DNA of 64,000 bases from Phytophthora sp. 'mugwort'. Its lineage: Eukaryota; Oomycota; Peronosporomycetes; Peronosporales; Peronosporaceae. Shown here one piece after another: positions 1 to 11,245 of this stretch (the stretch's first letter is position 1; the number at the start of each line of letters is the position of its first letter). The notes below the pieces were generated by a model that ran no database searches, was not told where the DNA came from, and saw only the letters and a list, made by a program, of their open reading frames with translations. The translations under genes and the position numbers were made by a program. The stretch spans positions 3,906,001 to 3,970,000 of the forward strand of contig JAUCEF010000018.1 in NCBI GenBank assembly GCA_033558025.1, written 5' to 3'.

Positions 1-53
1 GTAAATCAAATTGGAGCGGTAATCACGGAAGCAATGGGAAAGAAATCTCGCGG

Positions 54-843
54 GTGCTCGCGCTCCCTTTGCTATGGGCTGCATTAGCGCCACAAGGAGC
101 GTTCGACTACGAGCTTCTACCGGAAACGCTCCAGCAGCGCATTATCCGCGCGTTTGTCAGTGCTGGTGAGGACACGGCGGTAAATCCTGTCGAGCGCGTG
201 CCTCTTTACGTTGTTGGTGCCCAGCTACAGCTGGTGGAGATTCGAGACTCTGCGACTAGGGGCGAAGCACCCGAAAGTGATCAGCCTCCAAAGCGTTGGT
301 AGCGACAGCACGCGCAAAGGGTTCGCGGCGATCCATTCTCAGTTGTTTGCTATGCAGCGTCAAAGCGCTAACGTGCTCAATAAAGTGCTTTGCCTGCGTA
401 CAGATACCCAACGTGAACGCCAAAAGGTTCTGTCGGTACTGCGCCGCATTGCATTGCAGCCTGTAGCTCGCGTAGTGCAGCCTTAGCTCGCTACAGATGC
501 CGACAGAGATGCAGATCATGCTGCTGTTCAAGTCATCAGTCGTGCGAAGCTGTCAAAGCGGCCGAAAGATCTGTACGGGCTGTGGAGAGAATATGAGTTC
601 GGAGTTAGCAACTTGAAGCCAGCCAGAGACTTCACTGCAGCTGAGCGTGGCGCGAACAAGTCGCATACCGACGAAAGGTATTCTGGGATGCTGTCACGGG
701 CATGGGTTACCAGTGATGCTGTCATTGATAATATCTACACTGTGTATGGGAGGCAGCTTTCGGTGACGGCAATTCTTGTAGCTTTTCGCCACGACAAGCA
801 GCGAGGTGGTAACCCTGGCTCCTCGTGTAGTTTAGGCGAGTAG
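54..843 (+). pseudogene. GCR1_C/Crypton-type element protein, broken
   Basis: From 211 to 843 one frame is open except for a single stop at 484-486. After that stop it reads LYGLWREYEFGVSNLKPARD, then a stretch ending YGRQLSVTAILVAFRHDK. This W-x-EY-x-FG followed by a basic, SVT-containing tail resembles the GCR1_C-type DNA-binding domain found in oomycete Crypton-like tyrosine-recombinase elements; that family match is from memory and not searched. The more upstream frame starting at 54 may be its shifted N-terminal part (LPETLQQRIIRAFV). No catalytic recombinase residues are seen here. A stop codon and the lack of a clear start make it non-functional. It could instead be an unrelated host DNA-binding protein remnant. 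Confidence 0.4.
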
Positions 844-1133
844 TCGACTAGTTTACGCCAATCGAATCGCAGTTGCACACCATGTTGCACACGAGGTCGA
901 TATTTATACAATATGATGCAACCTCGAAAAAAATAACAGCAATCCAGTAATTACTATATTGTTGTGGTACAATTATTTAGTATTGGGTCTTCAGAAAGTC
1001 AATATAATGTGATATTGTACATATAATACCAGTACAATACCGGTTTAGAGCGATTTTGTGGCTTCGACCAGTCGTTAGAACGACTAGTGGACAACCCAGC
1101 AGTCTAATAAAGCTTCTCTTCATTCTCCAATTC

Positions 1134-2420
1134 GACAAGATGGCCCCAACCGTGAAACCTGCGCATTCTTCTACGAGGACAAAGGTTATCGCTGGCAGCT
1201 TTGCGGTGCCTGTCACAAGCAGCAAGTCGGCTCTGAGTACAGCAACCTGCTGTCCTACCTCAACTCCACGCACCATGACTTCGAGAAGACCTACCGGGCG
1301 CTGGTGGATAAGGACGCTCTTTCTAGCTTTGTTTTCGTCTCTGGGGAGGCTCAGCATCGGTACCAGCGGCTGCAGTGGGTGGTGGAGAGAAACATGACGA
1401 TCTAGGAGGTTGACGACCCCCTCACGAGGTTCATGGCATGCCGGAAGCCTGTATCGCCCAAGTCCTTGAAGTTGGACATGCAAACGTTCACGACGAACGT
1501 CAGTGAGGGTGGTTGGAAGGAACTGGGTTAATTATTTGGTGTCATGTAGGACGGGTGGACCCACGGTACTGTACACTACGCGTGTGTATCGATGGCGTGA
1601 CCTTCGTAAACGGCAAGCATCGTGAGCGACTGCTGTCACTGTCGCCTTTGGTAGACGGTCGCCAAGATGCGGAAGTCCAAATTGCCATGTTCAAGCGTGT
1701 ACTGGCTTTATAAAACAGGAACGCCTCAATGGTGGCTTTCTGGTTATTGATAATTGCGCCACCAACCGGAGAATTGCTATGCTGATGGAGTTGCCCCTGG
1801 TTGGGTGCGCGAGTCACCGCTACAACCTAGCGGCGAGCCGATTCCTGGCTGCCTACGATTCCGAGCGTGCTGCTGTCAGCAGTCTCATGATGCAGCTTCG
1901 GCACGTCAACAATGCAGCGGAATTGGCGAAGTACATTGACCTTAAATGTAAAAATCCTATTAACGGAATGTGACACGATGGTCGTCGACGTTCAAGATGG
2001 TGCACCGGTACAAGAAAATCAGCAATTCGGTTCGATAGGTTGATGCTGTTGAAGAGTTTATTCCAGCGGGTGCGACTCACAAGAAGCTACTCGACCTTCT
2101 GGAGAGCTCAATAAACTGGATAGTGTCTAAGAGACTCGAAGATGAGAGCATTAGCATGGCAGGTGTTCGCGTGCTGTTTAATCAGGTGGCGGATGGCTAT
2201 CCGGATATGGCAAGCCACTTGCGCCTGAGTGCGAAAATCGTGCACACCCCTGCATTTGGGGCGGCCCTGGTCAAGATCGCGAGCAACGTCGAATTAACTG
2301 CGACCGAAGAGCTGGCGGTCCAGCGATTCGCGGTTGACCCTCCTGTAATTAGGAGCGAGAGAAGACTACGCCAATGAGATTCTCCGAGGAAAGTAGGCGA
2401 GAGCATCTGGTGCATTTTCA
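1134..2420 (+). pseudogene. BED-finger hAT-like transposase remnant 1
   Basis: Around 1160-1320 one frame gives a BED-type zinc finger: CAFFYEDKGYRWQLCGACHK is followed by an S/N-rich loop and LNSTHHDFEKTY, i.e. a Cys-x2-Cys pair and a His pair. Further on, 1779-1970 reads VGCASHRYNLAASRFLA and MMQLRHVNNAAELAKY, the block that follows the catalytic core in hAT-like elements. 2123-2377 gives the region before the C-terminal dimerisation domain. The second hAT remnant at 46.7-48.2 kb has the same blocks (VGHRVSHRLNLAANKFLA, MVKLRQENNNTEFKKH), which ties the two together. The frame shifts several times and stops are frequent, so it is dead. No terminal inverted repeats were located. Confidence 0.6.
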
Positions 2421-2954
2421 ATTCAAATTTTGTAGATAGTGGGGCCTCAATAAATAGTTAGTCCGACGTTTTGCATGGCAATTGGACTATGAGCGAAGGT
2501 CGTTGCTGACAATGAGACTAGGTAGATAACACTTGCTGCTAAGCAGATTTTTACTGGCCTACCAGAACGGTTTAGGCTGACGTGTATTTGGCAAAGTTCG
2601 AGCCGTACACGAACGATTTCCTCGTTATCGATGCACATGACAATCAGTACTTTCTCTAGTTGGAAATTGTCTCCAGTTTCAGGTGTTTAAGCCAATAACT
2701 TTGCAGAGGCACACTTGTTGGTCATGCCGATTGGATAAAACAATAGCTCTGTGTCCCTCTTTTCGTGGCCACCGATCTCACTCCAATCGGATTCCTACCG
2801 CCTACGCCAATCTTCACTGAGTACAGCAGGTAAGAAGCATTCAGCACAGGACCACCCTCCCGGCTCGCAGACTTTCATCTCCAGCCCCCAAACCATGCGC
2901 AACGCAAATCTTAGTGGCTTAGAGCGCAATGCCATCATCGAGAGCTTCTGAAGA

Positions 2955-4980
2955 TTAGCAACAATGGTGAATTGCCTCGCGGAGCATATACCCACGTTGG
3001 CAAGTTTTCCACCGTGTCCCGAACACCGTGAAGTCAATATGGAAGAGGCACACCGCTGTTGTTGCTTCAGGGGTCGTTGGAGGCGAGTAGTCCAGCAGGA
3101 TAAAGCAGAAATGCGGCAGGAAGCGCAAGGACAGAGATGAAGTGCGCCGAAAGTTGGCGAGTGTTCGGGTTGAGGATAGAGCTGTGGAGATTCGTGTTGC
3201 TGCCGCGGCAGGGCTATCTTGGCATCGGTTGAGACAGGCAGTGAGAGAAATCATCGTCACGCGTAAGACAATTCCATCAAACCGTCCCTAACCAACGCAA
3301 ACAAGCTACAGTGTGTCGAGCACGCGTTATCTTTCATCGACGATAAGGCGCTGCAGTTTGAGTCGATGCATAAATTTGTGCACGTCGATGAGAAATGGTT
3401 TTATGCTGACCGCAGTAGGCGTTCCTATCTGGTCTTCAGCGGCGAAGAGTTGCCAGCGTGGGCGTAGAAAAGCAAGTGATTTATCCCGAAGACCATGTTC
3501 TTCGCAGCAATTGCACGTTATCAGTAAGTCTCTATATTCTAAAATGTTTTAATAATATACTCTAATAAAAAAATTATACCACTCAGGTACGACCCGCACC
3601 GTAATCAGCGATGGGACGTCAAAATCGGAGCATGGTCCTTCACAGAGACCTACATTTGGTTTGATTTAGTAAACGGCCTTCCACTTGAAAATTATAACTT
3701 TCCTATGGAGCCTCAGTGTAGTAAGCAGACCTAACAAGGTTCTGTTTGTCTCCCGCGATGGTATGCACTTCGGTCTTTTCCTTTCGGCCTTGCGTGTGGT
3801 GGAGCGATCCATAGCGGGGCCACTTTGGAGTTCTTGTTCTGACGATTAGGGCCCACGCAAGGCGAGTATGTATCTTGACTGTTGTGTTCCACACAGAGAA
3901 TGGAAATCATGAGCAGAGAGGAATACCAGGTTGGTACTTGAACGGGACGGTTCTCACCAGGCCCAGGGCGTCGTGGTGCATATCAGATATGCTTGAACAC
4001 GTGGACGTCGTCAAGCCCCCCCGTGCTTCATTCTTGAGTTGGGTGAGCGCTAGGGTTCCCTAGATCATTTCGCCTTGACAGCTATCGGTTTTGTGCGCTT
4101 TTAGGGGTACCAGGTCCTCGTTGTCTTCGTAATGCAATCATCTTGAGCGCGATGGGTCTGCCAGGCCCGTCGCATCTTTAAGTGGATCTTGGATACACAT
4201 GGCGTTTACCAGGCCCATATGCTGCGGAGCAGTTAATAATAGTCTTGGTGGCAGACGGCAAACACGGTGCCGCGTGCGTACCCCGCGCACAGGAACACCC
4301 CATCTCCTATCCCCGGCTCCGCGCTGGGATAACTTCGTCCGATAGAGAGATCGTCCGAAGAGGCGCTGGAGGAGATCCTGAAACCACTTGAGCCAGAGAG
4401 CGCGAAATGCGAAGTTCACAGACCTACAAAGCTAAGCGACGAAGCAAGAATAAAGCCAAGACGACAATTTTCACGCGCAACATCGAGCCAGTGGGTGGGA
4501 TTACAAGGACTACCTGATGACCAGAGTTTTTCCAGCAATCAAGTCAAAGTGGCCCAGGAAAGATCGGTACCAGATTATCTTCGTGCAGCAAGATAATGCG
4601 CCGTCACTCTGCCACAGATAGACCCTGGCAGCTGCAGGCACATCAGGTGGGTGAAAGATCAGGCTGATGTGCTAGGCTCCCAACTCACAGGACATGGACT
4701 GCCTCGACTTGGGCACGTTCTCTTCAATGCAGAGTATCCAGTACCAGCTACCACAGAAGGGCATTAATGTGTTCATTTCTTTTGTCGATAACTCGTATTT
4801 TTTTTCGTTAACCAATTGACGTATCTGCAGGTGTGCATGCTGTCCTGGAGGAGGCGGGGGGAAACCAGTACAAGTTTCCACACTTAGGCAAAAACAGGCT
4901 GCGACGCCAGAAGAGGCTGCCCGTCACCCTGTCATAGCAGGGCGCTACGCTGCGCTTGTCAGCTGAAGACGTGCGAGTTC
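2955..4980 (+). pseudogene. mariner-like (DDE) transposase, split and decayed
   Basis: Joined across frames, the plus strand shows a helix-turn-helix N-terminus (VSRTPVKSIWKRHTAVVAS, then GRKRKDRDEVRRKLASV). The first catalytic Asp block is VHVDEKWFY near 3379-3405, followed by RSYLVFSGEELPAWA and YDPHRNQRWDVKIGAWSF near 3584-3640. After an interruption come YKDYLMTRVFPAIKSKWPR and IFVQQDNAPS (second Asp near 4591), and QAPNSQDMDCLDLGTF (third Asp near 4691, where the family usually has NSPD). The order matches the mariner-like transposases abundant in Phytophthora. Several stops and frameshifts make it inactive. Between the first-Asp block and YKDYLM there are about 800 bases where the family has about 100, so something has been inserted (see 3690-4410). 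Confidence 0.7.
3690..4410. other. unidentified insert within mariner-like transposase
   Basis: This roughly 0.7-kb stretch lies between GAWSFTETYI and the restart of mariner homology near 4410. It contains only short frames on both strands with no family I recognise. The exact ends are approximate and I found no convincing target duplication or inverted repeat at them. It may be a short non-autonomous element or part of an older insertion. Confidence 0.35.
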
Positions 4981-4984
4981 TTTG

Positions 4985-6139
4985 TTTTATAGATCTTAAG
5001 CCTTTAGATCATTATACTAGTAGTAATAGCTGCGACTGGCACTCAAACAATAAAAATCTATTCTCCTGTCATAATGACTTCCGCAGAACATTTCCAAGCG
5101 GAGGCAGTATCTAGTGTTGGGTATGCATGGTTAAAAGCTGTGAATCCTGATATGTAGAGTGGATAAGTGAGCGCGTGTAGCCTCGTGCACCGCAAATACT
5201 GAGAAACCTGACACCAAACCCAGCAAGAAGAAAAATAAAACTCGAAAGAAAAGAAGTGAAAGCAACTCACAAGTTAGAGCAGCCTGCGGTGCAAATCGGA
5301 GGCCGGCGCCACCCTTTGTCTACTCGAAAAAAACAAGACCGACGAGAGGGACTACTTCGAAACAGTTACTATGGTGACATCATGAACAACCGAACATATC
5401 ACATCAAAACAGTTTCGGAGGGTGTTGTGAAAACACAAGAAATATTGAGTGCATATTTGTCATCAGACCGAAAACGGAAAGGAAGTGATGAAACACCAGA
5501 GGTGATGGATATTGAAGCTTACAAAGGTCATACCGTGTATCCCGTGCGTTAAGGCACAAATTTGGCTTCCAACAAAAACTTCCTTTGGGCTACCACTGGG
5601 TGAGGATGGAGTGCACGAAATGGAGGTAAACACAGTGGAGGCGATACAACAAATAAATACGCCAAAGGAAGTGGAGACAATCTGTTAGAACTCGCTGGAG
5701 ATACGTTGGCAGGAGAAGCGACGAGCAGAAGGAGAAACAACGAGCAGAACAACGGTTTACTAGGAACTGCGACGTGCTGCAGAGGTGTGAAACAGCGAGC
5801 TGAGTAGCAGCGATGCGTACAAGGTGAGCGAATGCCACTCGGCCATTCATAAGCAATCAATACGTTAGTCTTCAACTTCCTACGTAGAGCTCAAGCACCA
5901 CCTGCGAACACAATCCCCTGGCCAAGAAAAGATGATAATGGATTGAGTTAAGGAGGTGCAACGTGCCGGACGGAAGTGCCTTTAAAATCGCTGCACAGAA
6001 CGCCCATGCTTTGGGTTAAAAACTGTCTGGTGGCGAATCGTGCATGATATCGTGCTATGAACTCGTCCACAGCACGACGAACGCTGTCGATGCCAAGGAA
6101 GACACAAACATTAAAAAATATAAGATGAATTTCTTTGGT
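4985..6139. other. non-coding or unrecognised repeat-derived DNA
   Basis: The stretch holds an open frame at 5256-5552 (98 codons, basic, no recognisable motif) and minus-strand frames at 5549-5875 rich in leucine and serine that look like low-complexity shadows. Because the next recognisable sequence is a gypsy reverse transcriptase on the plus strand, part of it may be the decayed upstream portion of that element. I see no host gene. Confidence 0.4.
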
Positions 6140-6535
6140 ATTGTGTATGGATCTATTGAGCGGATACTATCAATTCCAAATGAGAGATTGTGATATACCA
6201 TATACAGCCTTTCGAACACCGGACGGTGCGTTTGAGTATCTCGTTCTATCCATGGGGCTATCAAATGCTCCTGCGATCTTCCACTACGCATTTGACGACT
6301 GCTGAAGCACGTCAGTACAAATTGTTAGTGATACTTTAAAGATATATATGCGTATAAGAAAGAAAGAAAAACTCTGGAAACACACTTGGATGCTCTTGAT
6401 CGTGTACTACTTTCTATTAGTTACTATCCGATATGAAGAACACAAATTGTGATGTTGAGCAAATGTGTTTTCTGCGTGAATGAAATCATTTGTCTAGGAG
6501 ATTATGTGGGTCATGTCAATAAAAAAAACTGCTCA
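6140..6535 (+). pseudogene. Ty3/gypsy reverse transcriptase fragment
   Basis: The plus strand near 6146-6290 reads [20 protein letters not shown] then [20 protein letters not shown] and [10 protein letters not shown], the classic gypsy RT fingers/palm block. Across frameshifts, 6340-6410 continues with KTLETHLDALDRVL and then LSKCVFCVNEIICLGDYVGH, the connection region. The FVYVDDILI-type catalytic box is corrupted to roughly YFKDIYAYKK, and stops separate the blocks. No protease, RNase H, integrase or LTR belonging to it could be identified nearby, so this is an isolated internal scrap. Confidence 0.7.
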
Positions 6536-6537
6536 AG

Positions 6538-7674
6538 ATGGCCCAAATACTTGAAAGCTACTGCCTAAAGCGAAACGAGGGAGGGGTAACGAGAAAGGCA
6601 CCTGCCTGCACCAAAGAGGACCTGCGAATTTTGATGAATGGACTTTACCACGTCACTACAAGCCTTAAGGACTACTGTGATGCTGCACTCCTTGTCTTAA
6701 CGTGGTACGCATTTGGGAGCGCCTCTGATCTTGATTTGTGGAAAGGGTTGCTTGTCTGCGAGCGCTGATGGTGTTATCTTTGTCCGGCTGATTCGCTTCA
6801 ACACCTCAGAGGAACAAGGGCTCTTGCTACATCCTGACAACGACAGCTTTAGCACCTGCCCCCTCCACGCTATTGCTACAGCGCCGGTGATGCAAGACGT
6901 TCCGTCAAGGACAGTACTCGATCACCCTCAGCTATATGACGACGGCTTCGGGTGCCCGTACCGGTAAATGTGCTCCTTAGTCAGCCTTGGAAAACGGATC
7001 ACTATCCAATACATCCTCCGTGCCCCCGAGCTAGGAACCAAAAGAAAACCTATGAAGATTCATGCGTATGTGAATCGCGTTGTTAAAGCTGTATCGGAAG
7101 TACAAGTGAAATCAATGCCAACCCCAACCTTACCTCTCGGTCGTATCGACGTGATAGAGCTCAGCATGCCAATAGTGATCCATCACTTTGCGCGCAGTGG
7201 ATTTTTGATCGAGGATTGTCGCCAGATTACGGTCAAGCTCTCCTTGTCCATGAGCTTCAACATCGCAGACTGACCAACGGAGTTATCCGATGGCCAGTAA
7301 ACGCACTGCAAGCGCGTGCCATGAATATCACTCGGCTCGAGACACGCAGTCTGAGCGAGCAGTGGATGCTGGCACGTGTCTAAGACTACAGATGCAGATT
7401 GAAGCTGTTTTTGCCGAGCGGCTTTGCTCTGTATCCAACGACCGAGAACGTTCTATGTGTTGGACAAGAAGCAGAGACGAACTTGTACAATTTATTTGGC
7501 GAACACGGTATCAATCGAAAGAACATATTGTCCGTCTTGAAGCACCTCCGCAAAATACATGGTGAAAGCAACCTAGACGGCTATATCGCTGTGTACGCCG
7601 CTTGGACTAAGGATGGAGGTGCTATAGACCCAACACCAAGTGACCTGAAGCACCTGTTTGTCACTCGTTGTTGA
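6538..7674 (+). pseudogene. Crypton-like tyrosine recombinase remnant
   Basis: 6538-6768 and the shifted frame 6713-6967 together give KAPACTKEDLRILMNGLYHV, AALLVLTWYAFGSASDL, SADGVIFVRLIRFNTSEEQG and CPLHAIATAPVMQD. This resembles the Phytophthora Crypton/tyrosine-recombinase proteins in which the equivalent of YAFGSASDL carries the first catalytic Arg (GRAS-type). Here the codon at 6718-6720 encodes Ser, so the Arg would be lost. Downstream frames up to 7674 (for example QWIFDRGLSPDY near 7195-7230 and a late frame at 7399-7674) may be the rest of the protein, but I cannot align them to a catalytic H-x-x-R or Tyr box. The frameshift near 6760 and several stops make it inactive. The family call is from memory. 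Confidence 0.5.
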
Positions 7675-7679
7675 TCTAG

Positions 7680-8059
7680 GCATAGGAACCAAGAAGTATA
7701 AATGTAGGCAGTCGCTTTCGTCAGCGAGGAAGGTCCAGATAGATGGAAAATTAAGCAAAATCAATTAAAATTTGCCCATTCGAGTAGTTCGGTATCACTT
7801 CGAGTTATTCCGCAGAGCGGATACATATTAATTCGAAGCGATGAACATTAACTCGAAGTGATGAACAGTCGGCAGTGTAGGTCGCTGTCGGCAGATTTAT
7901 CTTATGGAGACATATTCGAAGTATACAGCTGCACCATATCTTGTTATCCCTCGTATCATATTAATAATTCAAATAAATATTATATTAGTCAAACATAAAA
8001 TACCGGTTTGGTCAAATTATAAACGCGCGTAATGCCAAGATCGCGAAGGATTGCTCAAC
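7680..8059. repeat. AT-rich stretch with short TTCGAGT-type repeats
   Basis: No gene is seen. Between about 7775 and 7865 the sequence repeats a short theme (attcgagtagttcgg, cacttcgagttattc, aattcgaagcgatgaac, aactcgaagtgatgaac). The last two are an imperfect direct repeat of about 17 bases. A similar cluster lies at 15,680-15,830. They could be subterminal repeats of a DNA transposon. Confidence 0.45.
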
Positions 8060-8345
8060 CTCAGCAACAAAAGTTGCTGTGATCTGAGTGATGTTGGCTA
8101 GGCTGACCTGGCTCTGCCTTGTTGGGCAACGGAAGTTAAAACTGATGGCACCCGCTTGAAGCCGGCAACCCACCTGTTCGACGCCTTGAAATTCTCAATC
8201 GCAGCCTTCTCCGCGACGTCTAACGCTTTATTCGTCAGCATTGAGTGGAGACAGGGGTCCCATCTCCACGCAGCTCATTTACCCACTGAGCTATATCGTC
8301 TTCATTTTCTTTGGAAAGGATAGTTGCACCTCCCTACTGCGCACC
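8060..8345 (-). pseudogene. pogo/Tc5-type CENP-B helix-turn-helix fragment
   Basis: Read on the minus strand, about 8310-8130 encodes DDIAQWVNELRGDGTPVSTQ, then ML-TNKALDVAEKAAIENFKA and SNRWVAGFKRR, with one frameshift after VSTQ. This is the layout of the CENP-B-type (HTH_Tnp_Tc5) DNA-binding domain that precedes the DDE domain in pogo/Tigger transposases and related host proteins. Beyond it only FVAEVEQSFAILAL-like residues are readable and no DDE blocks are found, so it is a truncated fragment. Confidence 0.5.
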
Positions 8346-11245
8346 TTTTTGCGTTCGTTTTACCATCCCTGGTACGGCCACTAGTTTTTCCGATTGCGAG
8401 CTCAGCGAAGAATTGTCGTTCGTTTGAAGTTGTAAGAAGTGGCTAGTGTCGGGTAGACATGGTTGGTGGCCGTTCACATATACCCGTACAAGTCAGGTAA
8501 ATAATTACCGCCAGCTTTTTAGCGACGGGATCCGAGGTGACTTTGTACTATTGTACGTGTGTGCCGACGCCACCACAGGGGTACGCGCCATTTCGGAACT
8601 GCAAACTGGTAGGTGGCAGCGTGCGCAGTTCAGAGGCAGCAAATACCGGTTTATAGGGAGTGTGTCTGTTTACAAGTGAATTTCGGTAGCGTAAAATTGG
8701 CTCGTTCGGATGTGTATCTTTTAAGCCGCTGTAGTTTCTACATGCGAAATGCGGTACCGGTGTAAGAACCGGAGAAAACAGCATCACATCAATTGGCTAG
8801 GTCAGTCCAGACTGACCTGGAAGCGGAAAGCCTAGAATATGTTTAGAATTTGGTCGCTCGCTATCACCAGCGCTAGAAACCACACAACAAAATGACGCAA
8901 GATTGAGAGCAACGCTACTCCTGGCGGATTGCATGTCACGGAATTTAAGAAGACAGAAACACCTTCAAGCACTAGAGTGAGCCCCTGACATTGGACCGAT
9001 CAGTATTGATGCAAGATAAGAGTAACAACACGCTAGAAGACAGGGAAAGCCGCTCCTGCTCATGATAGGCGTTGAGATTCCATGGTGGCGAGCAATCGAG
9101 CATGGTATATGCCATACGTGCGCTAGAGGGCAAATTTGTAGCGAAAGGGTGCTTCGCGGTTGAAGTGCCAACGAGCGCACACCCCCGTTCCTGAATGAAC
9201 CCAAAGGTGAGCAATTCACTTTACCTCCATACTGCTTTGGCCAAGCAGTGTGCGTTGTCTCTCCACGACCTCGTAGCAAGTGAGCTACAGGCTTCACCCA
9301 AATCAGGAGTACCGCCGGATCCTAACAAATTCAATCAGTATAGCCAGCACTACAAGAGCAACATTAACTCTATCGTCATAACCGTTTCAAAGCCTGTTTT
9401 CTCTCAAGCGCTACCAATTCGGCAGCTTTATCGTAGCTCATTCTGTGTGAGCTCCGCTAGTACTGTGACAGTAAAACGACTAATAAGGTGGGTTTCCACA
9501 CCGTGGGCGCGCATGGATTTCAAATCTGCATGGGTGTGGAAAGCCTCCTGCATTTTTGTGCTGATCTGCGGAACTCCGTGGTCCGTCGACGGGTGATAAA
9601 GGCCTCAAGCGATCGTACCTGCCGGATCGCCATATGTTTTTGAGTGAAGGCAACAACATTAAGCGTATCCAGATTTAACCCTTAACTCAACAGCTCCTGC
9701 TTCTGGCGGTCAGGTCAGCTGTAAATCAAACGTCGAGGTCATAAGATCTGGAGAATGCGAGAGATGCTTCCTGTGCAGGTGAGACATCGAACCGCCAAAA
9801 TTATGTCGACGCGAAATACCGGTGTTGAAGAATCCGCGACGTATTCTAGAGGATAAAAATGCTTGAAGAAGGGCCTCGAGAAATCGCTAGGATAGTGCGT
9901 GATGGCAGCAGGAATAACGTGATGTTGATTGTGATTGCAAATTCCACTGACTTTTGTGAAAGTGTGATCCATAATCAGACAAGACCCGCACAACGCTAAT
10001 GTTCCGAACGAAAATTCCAGCCACGCAAAAAGACACCTTACTACTTTCTTTCATCGTGCAAAAAGCTCTGCCGATAGATTTACCAATCCATTCTAGTTTC
10101 GCTGTTCTCCAGCGAAATATAAAGATCGGAGGAATGTATACACGACCAGCACTAAGCCAGCCACGATATTCAAATTCCCGCGGTCGTGAAAGCGCCAAGT
10201 GTTTGCAGCAATTCTCCGAGAGCAACGAATACTGGTCTTCACAGTCCCTTGTCCATCTCACCACATTCCAAATACATTTCGCAGCGACTCCACTAACAAC
10301 AAGTTTCAATCTACGAGCAATCCACGGGCAATATCCCCAAAACATATTTCATTTGCTTCTCGTCCAGAATCTCCGGCTTATATGCTTCTTCTGCCTCTTG
10401 ACGAACCGCCGTACCCACCACTAGTTCGGGAACGTGGCGACACTCCTCTCGGATTATTTGATAGAGCGCACTGCCGGATAATACAGTGCAGCTCGGGCTC
10501 CTCCATGCAGAATCTCATGTGAGACCGTTCCGCCGCGACCTCAAGTACTCCTTGCCCGTGTCCACGCGACAAATCGTCCCACTCTCATTCAAGCCGACAA
10601 CGCCGTGAATTCGACGCCTAAAGGATATCTTGTGTTTTGCTGATGGACTTGCCCTGTAGTACAGCGATGATCGCCTGCTCACACGTCGGATCATTTTCAC
10701 TCATCAAGAAGAAGCCATAGTCCGCGCAAACGCCTTCTTGGAGACATCTAGATTTTGGTATTGACTGGGTGACTCATTTTATACTAACCAACTCGCTTAT
10801 GCGCTCCATTGACCTCCAAATTAGAATTTGACCGCTACGTTGAAATATATGCAACCAAGGAACACAGCAGTATGGTGTGGAGGTACTGGTCCTATGAGCA
10901 AGAACAGTGCAAATGATCGCTACACTGCAGCTGAACAATAGGAGCTGTTAGCGACAGGCACTGCTTATTAGCAACAGGTAGTCACATAAAACTAATCATA
11001 CTAAAACCTCTAGGTCAGTGGGAGTTCAGTCACAAAAGTGGACGTAAATGAAAAAAAGGAGTCAACTTGTTGTCTAACATAGCACTGTCAAACAAGATTG
11101 GCTGAGGACAACCTCTTGTTCAGAATACGCCAATGCCATTTAACACCATTCACTTATTGTCTGTCGCTCCTGTCTGTTTCCAACTATGTTCAAGCTTCCT
11201 TCTTCGGCTGGCTTTGAGCATGCCTAGACTGCTGCAGAACCATCC
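8346..11245. other. long stretch without a recognised gene
   Basis: Nearly 3 kb holds only modest open frames on both strands. The most gene-like are minus-strand frames at 9739-9993 (…KVSGICNHNQHHVIPAA…, a clean stretch with biased composition), 9887-10345 and 10378-10700, which read as pieces of one decayed minus-strand protein that I cannot name. Frames at 8446-8679, 8965-9297 and 9195-9596 have no motif I recognise. Given both flanks, this is most likely further transposon debris. No tRNA, rRNA or clear promoter was seen. Confidence 0.4.

Noticed and set aside
7775..7865. CRISPR-like array of short repeats
   Set aside because: Repeats are short, imperfect, unevenly spaced and in both orientations; the genome is eukaryotic.
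8265..8300. tRNA-like A-box (tagctcagtgggtaaatgag on the minus strand)
   Set aside because: No B-box or T-arm follows at the right distance and the acceptor stem does not pair. The same bases encode the QWVNELRGDG stretch of a CENP-B-type HTH.
9887..10345. 152-codon minus-strand frame as a host gene
   Set aside because: No recognisable domain, no upstream initiator, many Cys/Trp residues atypical of oomycete proteins, and surrounding transposon debris; listed only as unknown.
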